Part shown: positions 1 through 8,539 of the stretch, piece by piece
Position numbering within the stretch: the first letter of the stretch is position 1
How the letters are laid out: each line of letters starts with the position of its first letter
Origin: CAZQVN01 sp964596775
Lineage (GTDB): Bacteria; Eisenbacteria; RBG-16-71-46; JABDJR01; JAWXBZ01
Assembly (NCBI GenBank): GCA_964596775.1
Contig: CAZQVN010000023.1
Coordinates: 1-52,341 of the forward strand
Direction of reading: 5' to 3'
Length of the DNA: 52,341 bases
Made by a program: the position numbers and the translations under genes
The notes under the pieces: generated by a model
Databases searched by the model: none
Told to the model about the DNA's origin: nothing
The model's input: only the letters and a program-made list of their open reading frames with translations

Positions 1-2
1 GC

Positions 3-104
3 ATCCGGCGGATCTGCTACGAGAAGGAGTACAAGCTCGACCGGGTGGCGTGGCTACTCGAGCCCAGGCCGGTGGAGATGACGAAGGTGGAGGTGGACGG
101 GTAG
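3..104 (+). CDS. 3' end of an unidentified gene (partial)
   Basis: An open frame enters from the left edge and stops at TAG 102-104. Its 33 visible residues end in VEMTKVEVDG. The piece is hydrophilic and rich in charged residues, and it is not long enough to identify. The next gene on the same strand starts about 40 bases later with its own strong ribosome binding site, so this is read as the C-terminus of an upstream protein. A chance open frame at the window edge cannot be excluded. Confidence 0.4.
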   Translation: MRRICYEKEYKLDRVAWLLEPRPVEMTKVEVDG

Positions 105-145
105 GGGGCTCCCCGCGATCCGTCCGCATTCCGAGGAGGCTCACT

Positions 146-1273
146 GTGCGAATCACAATTTCCGGTGTCCGCCGCAGCCTGTTGTGCGTGCTGTTGATTC
201 TCTGCGCAGGCATTCCCGAGCCTGCTCCCGCGGAGACACCGTTTCATCGACCCCCGGCCGAGATCCCGTTCTTCTCCACCTTCTCCATCTGCGCCATCGA
301 TCCGGAAACCGGCCAGTCCGGTGCCGCGGTCACGACACGTGTGCCTTTCGTCGGGCGGGCCGTTCCGTGGGTGCGGGCCGGCGTGGGGGCGGTGGCCACG
401 CAGTCGTGGACGGTGGTGGAGTACGGTCGCCAGGGGTTGGACCTGATGGAGAAGGGGACGGCGCCGGATGCGGCGATCAAGCGGCTGCTCACCGGGGACA
501 ACGGGCGCGAACAGCGCCAGATCGGCCTCATCGACATGAAGGGGCGGACCGCGGCGTTCACGGGACGGGAATGCGGCGCCTGGGCCGGAAGCCGGCAGGG
601 GCCGAACTACACGGTGCAGGCCAACATCATGGTCGGCCCGGAGGTCGTGGACGCGGTGGCCGATCACTTCGAGTCGACCCAGGGCACCGGCATGCCGCTG
701 GCGGAGCGGATGATCCTGGCGCTCGAAGCCGGACAGAAGACCGGCGGGGACAAACGCTGGGGACGGCTCCAGTCGGCGGCGATCCGGGTGGCCGATCCGA
801 GCGACCCCGGCCGCGGCGGCGATCACCTCGGCACCTCGATCGATGTCGGCGAGCACGCGGAGCCGGTTTCGGAAATGAAGCGGATCTACTATCTCACCAC
901 GCAGCGTCTCGGCTACCGCTCCTTTTCGGAGGTGTCCGGTCCGGACGTGGTGGAGCTGAAGCGGATGCTCCACGCACTCGGATACTGGCGGAAGGACCTC
1001 GCCGTCTTCCCGGAAACGCCGCGGTTCCAGCCCGACCTCGGCCTTCTCCGCCGCGACCCGGCCGCGCTGTCCCTGAGCTACGACGCGTTCGACAGCCTGT
1101 CGACGGCGTTCATGGCCGAGTTCGGATTCTACGACGCCGAAGCCCGCGATGCGGTGGATCGGTTCCGCAGGGAGGCGGGGATGGACTACGCCGGCACTCC
1201 GCGCGGCCTGGTGGACGAGCGGTTCGTGACAGCGTTGCGGAAGGCATACTTCACGGCGCGGCGCGGGCGGTAG
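146..1273 (+). CDS. Secreted DUF1028 family protein with C-terminal peptidoglycan-binding-like region
   Basis: The GTG at 146 is chosen because GAGGAGG at 133-139 lies six bases upstream and a signal peptide follows directly (MRITISGVRRSLLCVLLIL, then a PAPAE cleavage region). The mature N-terminus carries the DUF1028 signature: FSTFSICAIDPETG, then VPWVRAGVGAVATQS, a Ntn-hydrolase-like fold whose substrate is not established. Residues of roughly 260-375 (VVELKRMLHALGY ... FRREAGMDYAGTPRGLVDE) look like a peptidoglycan-binding repeat, a partner known from other DUF1028 proteins. The protein is therefore probably exported and acts at the cell wall or outside the cell. It is 375 residues long. 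An upstream start at 50 would add a low-complexity glycine tract and bury the signal peptide, so it is rejected. Confidence 0.85.
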   Translation: MRITISGVRRSLLCVLLILCAGIPEPAPAETPFHRPPAEIPFFSTFSICAIDPETGQSGAAVTTRVPFVGRAVPWVRAGVGAVATQSWTVVEYGRQGLDLMEKGTAPDAAIKRLLTGDNGREQRQIGLIDMKGRTAAFTGRECGAWAGSRQGPNYTVQANIMVGPEVVDAVADHFESTQGTGMPLAERMILALEAGQKTGGDKRWGRLQSAAIRVADPSDPGRGGDHLGTSIDVGEHAEPVSEMKRIYYLTTQRLGYRSFSEVSGPDVVELKRMLHALGYWRKDLAVFPETPRFQPDLGLLRRDPAALSLSYDAFDSLSTAFMAEFGFYDAEARDAVDRFRREAGMDYAGTPRGLVDERFVTALRKAYFTARRGR

Positions 1274-1327
1274 CCGCGAAGACGGCACGCCGGACCGTCG
1301 CAGCCGGACGACGGAGCCGCCGATGAC

Positions 1328-1354
1328 TTGGCCGTCGCGGATCCATGATAGAAT
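1328..1354 (+). promoter_or_regulatory. Sigma-70-like promoter upstream of the GT-C membrane protein
   Basis: TAGAAT at 1349-1354 is a good -10 box. The best -35 candidate is TTGGCC at 1328-1333 with a short 15-base spacer. It lies about 65 bases before the ATG at 1421. The match is by eye only. Confidence 0.4.
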
Positions 1355-1420
1355 CATGTCCGCTTTTTCCGGTGCGGAGGATGCACCGCCACCGAACGGT
1401 CCGAGGGAGCCCAGCCTGGC

Positions 1421-2782
1421 ATGAAAACGTATCGAGGGAGGATGACCTGGGCGAGCCTGCCCGCCGCGCTTCTGGTCGTTCTCGTGTTTCGCCTCCTCAC
1501 GCTGTTCTTCATTTTTCCGGACGCCCGCCACGGATTCACGGGAGAACATCTTTCGACCGCGATCGGCCTCCTGGAAGGGGCGGGGATGACGACGAGCTGG
1601 TCGGAAATCCAGTTCACCAGGAAGGATCCGTCCAACATCACCCTCAACATGGACGGCGTCTACTTTCCGCTCTTTCGCGAGCGGTTCGACCGCGTGCTGC
1701 CGCTTCCCACGTTGACGATCGCCCTCGTCTGGAAAGTCACCGGAATCCGGTCCACGCTGGTCTACCTGCTGTTCATGATCCTCGTCGAACTCGCGGTGCT
1801 CGTTCCGTTCCTGCTGGTGGTCCGCAACCGGGTTTCTCCCCGCGTCATGTTTCTCACCGCGCTGCTTCTCGCGCTCAACGTCCCCCTGGGAAGGCTCGTC
1901 GTTTCGGTGAGCTACGACATCTATGCGTACTACGGATCGGTGCTGGCGTTCGTGGCCGGCGTGTACCTGCTGGAAAACAGGCACCTGATGCGCATGGTGA
2001 TCCTGTCCGCGCTGTCCTCGATCACCATCCTCGGGCGGGAGATCAATCTGCTGCTCTATCCGATCCTCTGCGCGGCGGGGCTCTGGCCTGCCATCCGCGA
2101 ACGCAGCCGCCGGCTGGCCGTCCGGGCGTTCCTGTTTCTCCTCCCGTTCCTGGTCGTCTCGGCCGGGGTGATGGTCTACCGGCAGATCACAACGGGCAAT
2201 CCGCGGCCGACGCGGTCGATGCTGTGGCACTCGGTGTGGCTCGGCGTGGGGCAATTTCCGAATCCGTACGGGCTGATCTACGACGACGGGGCGGTCATCG
2301 ACTATGCGCTCAAGATCGACCCGACGCTGGAGATGAAGGACTACTCCGACGACAAGCCCAACTCCCACTACGAGCAGTCCCTGCGCACGGCAGCAAAGGA
2401 CCTGGTGGCCCGACATCCGTGGCTGCTGGTGCGGAACACGATCTACCGGACCGGGATCGTGATCTCACCGTTCCTGTACAACGGCGGAGACAGCGTTCCG
2501 GCCCGATTCGCGAAACTGGCCAACATCGTGTCCCCGCTCGTCACGATCGCGCTGGCCGCCGGCCTGTTTCTGCTCTACCGCAGGAACCGGGTTCTCCCGG
2601 CCGTGATTCTGCTCACGCTCGCGGCGATGATCGTTTCGTTCGCCTGGTTCTACATCGTCGGGCGGGTCGTGCTCCTGGCGTCGCACGTGTACGCGCTTCC
2701 GCTGGCCATGCTGATGTCCGAAGTCTGGCGGCGCATCCGGCGCGAGGCCCCGGATGCGGCGGGTGGGAACGCAGCGGCCTGA
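1421..2782 (+). CDS. Multi-pass membrane protein, GT-C glycosyltransferase-like
   Basis: A 453-residue protein with about ten hydrophobic segments (for example LPAALLVVLVFRLLTLFFIF, VYLLFMILVELAVLVPFLLV and AVRAFLFLLPFLVVSAGVMV). A polar, acidic first loop follows the first helix (FTGEHLSTAIGLLEG), and a second long soluble loop contains KIDPTLEMKDYSDDKPNS. This layout resembles lipid-linked-sugar glycosyltransferases of the GT-C class or related predicted membrane proteins. No diagnostic DD or DE motif could be assigned with certainty, so the enzymatic role is inference. The ATG at 1421 follows GAGGGAG at about 1403-1409. The gene ends 33 bases before a convergent gene. Confidence 0.7.
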   Translation: MKTYRGRMTWASLPAALLVVLVFRLLTLFFIFPDARHGFTGEHLSTAIGLLEGAGMTTSWSEIQFTRKDPSNITLNMDGVYFPLFRERFDRVLPLPTLTIALVWKVTGIRSTLVYLLFMILVELAVLVPFLLVVRNRVSPRVMFLTALLLALNVPLGRLVVSVSYDIYAYYGSVLAFVAGVYLLENRHLMRMVILSALSSITILGREINLLLYPILCAAGLWPAIRERSRRLAVRAFLFLLPFLVVSAGVMVYRQITTGNPRPTRSMLWHSVWLGVGQFPNPYGLIYDDGAVIDYALKIDPTLEMKDYSDDKPNSHYEQSLRTAAKDLVARHPWLLVRNTIYRTGIVISPFLYNGGDSVPARFAKLANIVSPLVTIALAAGLFLLYRRNRVLPAVILLTLAAMIVSFAWFYIVGRVVLLASHVYALPLAMLMSEVWRRIRREAPDAAGGNAAA

Positions 2783-2787
2783 ATCGA

Positions 2788-2806
2788 ATCACCGCGTTCG
2801 GGTGAT
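2788..2806. terminator. Short hairpin between convergent genes
   Basis: ATCACC at 2788-2793 pairs with GGTGAT at 2801-2806 across a 7-base loop. It sits in the 33-base gap between two converging genes and may terminate both. The stem is only six pairs and has no good T tract, so this is weak. Confidence 0.3.
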
Positions 2807-2815
2807 CTTCCGGCG

Positions 2816-3514
2816 TCAGGACCCGGTGGAGACCGGCTCGACCCTGAATCGCGCGCCCAGCTTCACCAGCCGGTCCCGGATCGTGGCCTCCACCATCTGC
2901 CCGGTCATGTCCGCGTTCAGCTCCGGCTTGACCTCTTCGTATCCGGGCACCGAGCCGTCCTCCCGTCGGTATCCGTCCGGATGGGCGGTCAGCCACGTTT
3001 CCAGCTCCAGGTCGCTGATGCTGATGTGCTCGACGATCGTGGTCCGGACGTAGCGATCGAGGGTCGCCTCGCGGCGGGCCTCCTCCCGCAGCTCATCCGA
3101 ACCCGGTCCGGCAAATGCGGGGTGACCGGAGGCGGCCAGGGAGTCCAGCCGCGCCTCGTGCAGCGCGACCTCCTCCGCCGACGGCGTCACGCCCCGGGCA
3201 TCGGCGTCGATGAGCAGCAGTTCACGCTGGACCAGCCAGGCGAGTGCCCGCTCGCGGGCGTTCTTTCCGGCCGGATCCTCGAGCCCGAGCCAGGCGTCCG
3301 CAGCTTCCGGGCTGCCCAGGAACGTTTCCGCGCGATCCACCCGGGCGGTCGTGATCGCGTGTTCACCGACCCACGCGGCCACTCCTTCCGCGGCGTCGGG
3401 CTTCCGTTCGCCGCCGCAGGCCTGGACCAGGAGCGCGAGGAGCAGCGCGAGGACAGGGGTGATCGAACCGGCGGGGGCTCGATCGCGGAACGGTGCGGTC
3501 AACATGCGGGTCAT
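2816..3514 (-). CDS. SurA/PpiC N-terminal-like lipoprotein
   Basis: A 232-residue protein with a lipoprotein signal (PVLALLLALLVQACGG, Cys near residue 33). The mature part has the helical pattern of SurA or parvulin N-terminal chaperone regions: AAWVGEHAITTARVDRAE, then ERALAWLVQRELLLIDADARGVTPSAEEV, then a late helix MTGQMVEATIRDRLVKLGARFRV. No parvulin catalytic domain fits in the length, so it is probably a chaperone-like lipoprotein and not an active isomerase. It is the last gene of a sigma factor / FecR / lipoprotein set, 52 bases after the FecR gene, which suggests an envelope-stress role (inference). Confidence 0.7.
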   Translation of the reverse strand: MTRMLTAPFRDRAPAGSITPVLALLLALLVQACGGERKPDAAEGVAAWVGEHAITTARVDRAETFLGSPEAADAWLGLEDPAGKNARERALAWLVQRELLLIDADARGVTPSAEEVALHEARLDSLAASGHPAFAGPGSDELREEARREATLDRYVRTTIVEHISISDLELETWLTAHPDGYRREDGSVPGYEEVKPELNADMTGQMVEATIRDRLVKLGARFRVEPVSTGS

Positions 3515-3566
3515 GCGGTCTCCGGGTTTCGGGGCGTGATCCGGGTCATCTGCGGATCGTCCGGGG

Positions 3567-4367
3567 TCAGCGCCCGGCCTGATCGCGGAACATCGTCAGC
3601 TTGTCCCGTTCCATGTCGCGGATCTCGCCGAATTCCGCGTCGTCGTTGCCGGGCAGGAACGTGCCGCGGTGTCCTCCGGACACCGGCACCATGGAGCCGT
3701 CGCGGGTGCGGATCTGAACCTTCCCCTCCAGCACGCAGACGCAGGTGGTGCCGGGATCGCGGATGATGGCCAGTGTCGTCCCGGTGATCCGCACGCGGGT
3801 TTCCGGTGTTTCGAACTCCAGGCTGTTTCCCTGGAATTCCGGCGCGGTCGTGATCCGGACCTGCCCCATGGCCACCGTTCCGCTGTAGGCGGTCGATGAC
3901 CCTTCCCGGGTCCCCACCGGAACACGCATGTCGGTGCCCGGGGTGATGAAAATCGTCATGCCGGCGTGCCGGATCTGGAATTCGCCCCCTTCCGGGGCCG
4001 TCAGCCGGGCGCCGGCCTTGACGAGACCGGCGGAGCGGGCCATGTCGCTGAGGGACACCGCCCGGCCGTCCACGGAGACGATGCCGTTTCCGGTGACGTC
4101 GCTGATCGTCCAGACGGAAGGCCGCGGCGCGGCGACCCAGACGATCAGCGCCACCGCGGCGGCCGCGGCCACCGCGCTCCAGACCAGCCAGCCGCGCCGG
4201 CGGGGCGCCGGTTCGATCACCCGGAGCCGCGGTTCCAGCGTTCCCGCGGCGAATCCGGATTTCATCCGCGCGCGGAACGCCGGGTCCGGAGCCACGTCGG
4301 GCAGGGCGTGAACGGCCTCCCGGGCCAGGGTTTCCAGTTGTGTCCGGTCCTTGTCGTGATCACTCAT
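3567..4367 (-). CDS. FecR-domain transmembrane anti-sigma factor
   Basis: A 266-residue protein. A cytoplasmic N-terminus of about 60 residues precedes one membrane helix (GWLVWSAVAAAAAVALIVWVA, around residues 60-80). A FecR-type periplasmic beta domain follows: SVDGRAVSLSDMARSAGLVKAGARLTAPEGGEFQI, then PETRVRITGTTLAIIRDPGTTCVCVLEGKVQI. FecR-like proteins hold ECF sigma factors at the membrane and release them on an outside signal. The ATG overlaps the stop of the upstream ECF sigma gene by four bases (ATGA), so the two are translationally coupled and most likely partners. There is no TonB-dependent receptor next door, unlike classical FecIR systems. Confidence 0.85.
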   Translation of the reverse strand: MSDHDKDRTQLETLAREAVHALPDVAPDPAFRARMKSGFAAGTLEPRLRVIEPAPRRRGWLVWSAVAAAAAVALIVWVAAPRPSVWTISDVTGNGIVSVDGRAVSLSDMARSAGLVKAGARLTAPEGGEFQIRHAGMTIFITPGTDMRVPVGTREGSSTAYSGTVAMGQVRITTAPEFQGNSLEFETPETRVRITGTTLAIIRDPGTTCVCVLEGKVQIRTRDGSMVPVSGGHRGTFLPGNDDAEFGEIRDMERDKLTMFRDQAGR

Positions 4368-5038
4368 GCCAGCGTTTCCCTGAGAATGTCACCGAGCGCC
4401 TTGAGCGCCCGGGAATAGCGTTTGCGTGCGGCTGCCTGGTTGATCCCGACGATGTCGGCAATCTCCTCATGGCTCAGCCCTTCGTAGTCGTGCAGGAGTA
4501 CGGCGACCCGGAACGGTTCCGACAGTTGCGTGATCGCGTCCTGGACGCGCTCCATCCGTTCCTTCTTCAGGAGATCCTGTTCCGGATTCCCGGAAGCCCG
4601 CGGGAGGCGGGGAGCCTGTTCCGGTTCGTCGATCGAGCGGCTCTTCCGCGACATCCGGTAGGCCGAAGACCGCCAGTAATCCCGGCAGGCGTTGTACGCG
4701 ATGGCCACGAGCCAGGGTGCCGGATCCCGCTCGGGATCGATCTGGTGGGCGGCCCGGTGAACCTTGTAGAAAACGTCCTGGGTGACATCCTCCGCGGCGG
4801 GCCTGTCGCCGATCAGCCGGTACACAACCGAGAAAATGTGGTCGAAGTACATGTCGAAAAACAGCCGGAGCGCGACCGGATCCCGGTCACGGACCCCCTC
4901 GATCTGCTCCCGGGTGGGCCGTTCACGGGTGGTGCGCCTGGCCGCGGAAGCCGTATCCGCTTGCGAATCCATTGGATCCGGCTCCGTGCCCGTTCCCTGT
5001 ACGGAGGTTTTCGTTTTCTGTGTCACATCAAATTCCAT
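4364..5038 (-). CDS. ECF-type RNA polymerase sigma factor (FecR partner)
   Basis: A 224-residue sigma-70 family protein. Region 2 is visible as LRLFFDMYFDHIFSVVYRLIGDRPAAEDVTQDVFYKV, with the usual W-[LI]-x-x-I-A-x-N-x-x-R-D run as WLVAIAYNACRDYWR. Region 4 is VQDAITQLSEPFRVAVLLHDYEGLSHEEIADIVGI with a helix-turn-helix ending in ARKRYSRALKAL. There is no region 3, so it is an ECF sigma factor. The N-terminal 35 residues are polar and non-conserved. ATG 5038 is given as the start, but an in-frame ATG at 4972 is possible. It overlaps the FecR anti-sigma gene and lies 57 bases after modC. Confidence 0.9.
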   Translation of the reverse strand: MEFDVTQKTKTSVQGTGTEPDPMDSQADTASAARRTTRERPTREQIEGVRDRDPVALRLFFDMYFDHIFSVVYRLIGDRPAAEDVTQDVFYKVHRAAHQIDPERDPAPWLVAIAYNACRDYWRSSAYRMSRKSRSIDEPEQAPRLPRASGNPEQDLLKKERMERVQDAITQLSEPFRVAVLLHDYEGLSHEEIADIVGINQAAARKRYSRALKALGDILRETLA

Positions 5039-5095
5039 GAGGTGGCTGGAACCTCTCAGGAGTTTTCAACGATCTCCGGCGACAGTGACACCGGT

Positions 5096-5761
5096 TCAGG
5101 GGGACCCGCATCCCTGACGCCCCGACAGTATGACACGCCCCCCTCCCAGCTGCCAGACTTCGGACGCCAGGGCGGAAACGTCTCCGTCATCGTGGGATAC
5201 GAGGAGCAGGGGCAGGCCCTTGTCCCGGCAGTAGCCGGCCAGGGAGTCCGCGAGCCGGCGGCGGAGCGGGCGGTCCACGGCGGCGAACGGCTCGTCGAGG
5301 AGCAGGAGCCGCGGCTCCGCGAGCAGCGCCCGGCCGAGCGCCACCCGCTGTTTTTCCCCTCCGGACAGGTGCCGGGGCTGCCGGTCCAGGAGCCCCTCGA
5401 TCTCGAGCCGGCGGGCCATCTCCTCGACACCGCCCCCGCGGGCGCCCCAGGCCAGGTTGTCCCGGACCGACCGGTGGGGGAAGAGCACGCTCTCCTGGGG
5501 AACCCAGCCCGCGCCCCGCTTCCACGGCGGCAGAAACACCCCCCGGCCGGAATCCTGCCATGTTGCACCGAAGACCACGACGCGGCCGGTGGCGCGGGGC
5601 TCGATCCCGGCGATGATCCGGAGCGCCGTGGATTTTCCCGAGCCGGACGGCCCGACCAGCGCCACCGCGCGGGACCGGCTTTCCATCTCGATCCTGAGCA
5701 GTGCCGCGCCGAGGCGGACGGACACGTCGATGGAGAGGGTGATGTCGCGGTCAGCGGTCAC
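5096..5761 (-). CDS. modC: Molybdate ABC transporter ATPase, short ModC type
   Basis: A 221-residue ATPase. Walker A is GPSGSGKST, the signature is LSGGEKQRVALGRAL, Walker B is RLLLLDEPFAAVD, and the switch histidine is in LLLVSHD. It powers import through ModB of the oxyanion bound by ModA. The GTG at 5761 is preferred: it overlaps the modB stop (5751-5753) by 11 bases, and the protein begins directly with the first beta strand (DITLSIDVSV). A longer frame upstream is only overlap with modB. Compared with E. coli ModC it lacks the C-terminal TOBE/molybdate-binding regulatory domain, so transport is probably not gated by bound oxyanion in this way. A tungstate or sulfate role cannot be excluded. 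Confidence 0.85.
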   Translation of the reverse strand: MTADRDITLSIDVSVRLGAALLRIEMESRSRAVALVGPSGSGKSTALRIIAGIEPRATGRVVVFGATWQDSGRGVFLPPWKRGAGWVPQESVLFPHRSVRDNLAWGARGGGVEEMARRLEIEGLLDRQPRHLSGGEKQRVALGRALLAEPRLLLLDEPFAAVDRPLRRRLADSLAGYCRDKGLPLLLVSHDDGDVSALASEVWQLGGGRVILSGRQGCGSP

Positions 5762-6446
5762 GCAGAACCTCGAGCCGTTTGCGCTGGCCGCGCACCAGCG
5801 CCTCGAAACCGAGCAGGGCCACCAGCGACAGGGCGATGCTCGCACCAACGAGAATGCGCATTCCGGACCCGGAGTGCGTGGAGTCGAGCAGGGTGTACAC
5901 GGCGAGCGAGATCGTCCGCGTCTCCCCCTCGATGTTTCCGGCGAGAACCGCGGTGGCGCCGAATTCCCCCAGCGACCGGGCGAAGGCCAGCACGGCGCCG
6001 GCGGCCAGGCCGGGCAGGGCCAGCGGCAGCGTGACCCGGAGGAATGTGCGCCAGGGGGGGATGCCGAGCGTCAGCGACACCTCCTCGTTCCGGGGATCCA
6101 CGGCCTCGAACGCGGTGCGCGCGGCCATCGCGTAGAGCGGAAAGCCGACGACCAGTGCCGCAAGCACCGCCCCCCCGAGCGTGAACGGGATGCCGAGGCC
6201 GGACCGCTCGAGCAGTCCGCCCAGCCAGGAGTTCCGCCCCGTGGCGTTGAGCAGCAGCAGGCCGGTGACGACGGGGGGCATCACGAGCGGGGCGAGAAGG
6301 ATTGCGCTGAGGATCGACTTGCCCGGAAACGAACGCCGGGCCATCAGCCACCCCGCCGCCACCGCCGGCGGGAATCCCAGCACCGTGCACCACAGCCCGA
6401 CGATGAGCGACAGGCGGATCGCGGACAGCGCGTCGACGCCGGTCAC
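5751..6446 (-). CDS. modB: Molybdate ABC transporter permease ModB
   Basis: A 231-residue inner-membrane permease with about five to six hydrophobic helices. The EAA loop that docks on the ATPase is visible as EEVSLTLGIPPWRTFLRVTLPLALPGL (about residues 132-158), followed by RSLGEFGATAVLAGN, which is typical of ModB/CysT permeases. The ATG overlaps the stop of the modA-containing gene by four bases (6443-6446), and its end overlaps the modC start. The order binding protein, permease, ATPase on one strand supports a single transporter for molybdate or a similar oxyanion. Confidence 0.88.
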   Translation of the reverse strand: MTGVDALSAIRLSLIVGLWCTVLGFPPAVAAGWLMARRSFPGKSILSAILLAPLVMPPVVTGLLLLNATGRNSWLGGLLERSGLGIPFTLGGAVLAALVVGFPLYAMAARTAFEAVDPRNEEVSLTLGIPPWRTFLRVTLPLALPGLAAGAVLAFARSLGEFGATAVLAGNIEGETRTISLAVYTLLDSTHSGSGMRILVGASIALSLVALLGFEALVRGQRKRLEVLRDR

Positions 6447-8539
6447 AGGTTCCGGAACCCGGCGGCCGCGAACAGCGCGCGGGCCGTGTCGGCCCGGCAG
6501 AACTCGATGAACCGACGGGCGGCCTCACGCTGCGTCGAGCGCGTCGTCACCGCCGCCGCGTAGACGATGGGGGTGTGCGTCGAGTCGGGAAACGTGAACA
6601 GGGCGCGCACCGCGGGCTCGGTCCGGGCATCCGTGGCGTACACGATTCCGGCATCCACCTCGCCGCGCGCGACCCAGGCCAGCACCGTCCGCACGTTGCT
6701 GCCGTTGACGACCCGCGCTTCCAGGGAGGGCCAGAGGCCGAGTTCGAGCAGGGCGTCGCGGGCGTAGCGGCCGGCCGGAACGGCTTCGTCGGCGAGGCCC
6801 AGCCGCCGGAAATCCGGGGACCGCAGCGCCTCCGGTGTGTCGAGGGTCGCCTGCGACACGGCGGGCACGACGAGCACGAGACTGTTTCCGAACAGGTCGG
6901 TCCGCGTGGCCGGATCGACCGCGCCCTTCCGGATCAGGTCGTCCATCCACGCCTGGTCCGCGGAAAAGAAGAGGTCGGCCGGAGCTCCCGCCTCGAGCTG
7001 CCGGGCCAGCTTCGACGTGGCGTCGAACGTGAACCGCACCGGCGGGTCGCCGGGACGCCGCGCCCTCTCCGCCACCCGGGGCAGCACGTCGGTCAGGCTC
7101 GCCGCGGCCCAGACCGTGAGCGGCGCGGGCTCGCTCGATCGGCCGCAGGACACAAGCAGAAGGAGCAGCGCGAGGCCGGCGGGCGGTTTCTTCCGGAGCG
7201 TCAGTAGCGCCACCAGCGCCAGCAGTGCCAGCATGGCCGCGGACAGGAGCGCCGGCCTCCGCTTCAGCCACTCGAGGCCGAAACCGGGCGGCCGGTGATG
7301 CGGGTTGCTCTCGACCGGGCCGAGGCGGGTCCCGTCGACGGCGGTGACGCGGCGGGCCGTGCCTTCCATGCCCCAGTCGCGCGGCTCGAGAAAATCGTCG
7401 CCGAACGCGACCCACAGCGTGGCTTCCGGCACACGGACACGCCACCCCTCCGGAACCGGGAGCCTCCAGCGGAACGGAACCGCCCGCACTTCCCTCACCG
7501 TGAACGGCGCGTTCGGCGGGTCGGCACCCTCGACGATGATGCGGAGCGTGCCGGTGCGGACCGGCTCGAATGTCAGCCTGGCCGTGGTGCTCGTGGACCA
7601 GTCGGGCGCGGACTCGATGACGACCCCCGTGCGCCGCTCCCCCTGCCCGGACTCGATCCGGATCGGGAGCGACGCCGGGGTCGGTCGCGGCACTTCGAGA
7701 ACGAGCTCGCCGACCGCGCGTTCCGGCCCCTGCAGCTCGAGGTCCGCCTGCCATGTGCGGTCGCGGAACGCGCTGCGCGTGATCGTGAACGACACCGCTT
7801 CCCGCGGCGTCTCCCGCTCCTCGTAGCGGAGGATCCGGACCGGCGCGTTGCCGGCCGGTCCGCGGGGGGCGCGGGAAAGCTTGAGGAAGCGCTCCGGAAA
7901 CGACAGGTTCAGCTCGGTGGCGGGAGGATGCGGTTCGCCATGGTACACGACGCGTTTCGCGTGGAGGCCCACGTACACCCACTCGCTGCTGTCGGCGCTT
8001 GCGGTGATCTCGAGCGTGTGGTCGCCGGCGCCGCTCCCCAGGTCCAGGGAGAGCAGGACCGGGTGATCCGGACCGAGGTCGATGACCCACTCCTCGCGCC
8101 CTTCGGTCGTCCGCCACTGCGGTGTCACCGTGCGCCAGGGATGGTAGACGACGTCAATGAGCGAGGGCGCGAGCGCCGCGCAGGGGATCACCTCCCCGGC
8201 CCGATTCACGAAACGCACGTCCTTGAATTCCCGGTGCGCCGCGCCGGCCAGAACGCTGTCCTCGACGATCTCGATCCAGTCCGCGGCGGCTTCGGCGCCC
8301 GTTTCGGCTTCGGCGCCACCGGTTTCGGTGCCCGCACCGGATCCGGCACCCGCGCCGGGGAGTACGGCCCGCCGCAACGGCAGTTTTTCCACGTCGGAGG
8401 ACACTTCCGCGCGCGCGGTGCGGGCGGGCGCCGGCCCGGCCACCATCACAAGACAGATCAGGAGCGCCGCGAACCTTCGCGAGAAGCCGGAGGAGCGCCA
8501 CCCGGTGGCCGTTTCACGGCGGAGTGTTCCGTGCGTCAT
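6443..8539 (-). CDS. Fusion of DUF3999-like membrane protein with molybdate-binding protein ModA
   Basis: One uninterrupted frame of 698 residues. Residues 1-45 hold an export signal (AALLICLVMVAGPAPARTARA). Residues of about 60-425 form a beta-rich extracytoplasmic region like DUF3999, and residues of about 429-448 are a membrane helix (PALLSAAMLALLALVALLTL). A basic LRKKPP turn is followed by a second hydrophobic run ending in a lipobox (LLLLLVSCG, Cys465). Residues of about 470-698 are ModA: LTVWAAASLTDVLP, FDATSKLARQLEAGAPADLFFSAD, GNSLVLVVP. DUF3999 genes often neighbour DUF2339 genes, as here (ATG overlaps its stop by four bases). An internal GTG at 7213 could start a separate ModA lipoprotein with a plausible signal (LRKK plus hydrophobic run), but no ribosome binding site is seen there. 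Confidence 0.75.
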   Translation of the reverse strand: MTHGTLRRETATGWRSSGFSRRFAALLICLVMVAGPAPARTARAEVSSDVEKLPLRRAVLPGAGAGSGAGTETGGAEAETGAEAAADWIEIVEDSVLAGAAHREFKDVRFVNRAGEVIPCAALAPSLIDVVYHPWRTVTPQWRTTEGREEWVIDLGPDHPVLLSLDLGSGAGDHTLEITASADSSEWVYVGLHAKRVVYHGEPHPPATELNLSFPERFLKLSRAPRGPAGNAPVRILRYEERETPREAVSFTITRSAFRDRTWQADLELQGPERAVGELVLEVPRPTPASLPIRIESGQGERRTGVVIESAPDWSTSTTARLTFEPVRTGTLRIIVEGADPPNAPFTVREVRAVPFRWRLPVPEGWRVRVPEATLWVAFGDDFLEPRDWGMEGTARRVTAVDGTRLGPVESNPHHRPPGFGLEWLKRRPALLSAAMLALLALVALLTLRKKPPAGLALLLLLVSCGRSSEPAPLTVWAAASLTDVLPRVAERARRPGDPPVRFTFDATSKLARQLEAGAPADLFFSADQAWMDDLIRKGAVDPATRTDLFGNSLVLVVPAVSQATLDTPEALRSPDFRRLGLADEAVPAGRYARDALLELGLWPSLEARVVNGSNVRTVLAWVARGEVDAGIVYATDARTEPAVRALFTFPDSTHTPIVYAAAVTTRSTQREAARRFIEFCRADTARALFAAAGFRNL

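Noticed and set aside
17..2416. A very long antisense open frame across the DUF1028 and GT-C-like genes
   Set aside because: It is low in hydrophobic structure, rich in Arg, His, Gln and Asp, and mirrors the codon third-position GC bias of the two plus-strand genes, which have ribosome binding sites and recognisable families.
4981..5095. A classical ECF promoter (GGAAC / GTC) before the first sigma gene
   Set aside because: A GAACC is present, but the distance to the nearest GTC-like box is too long, so no site could be supported.
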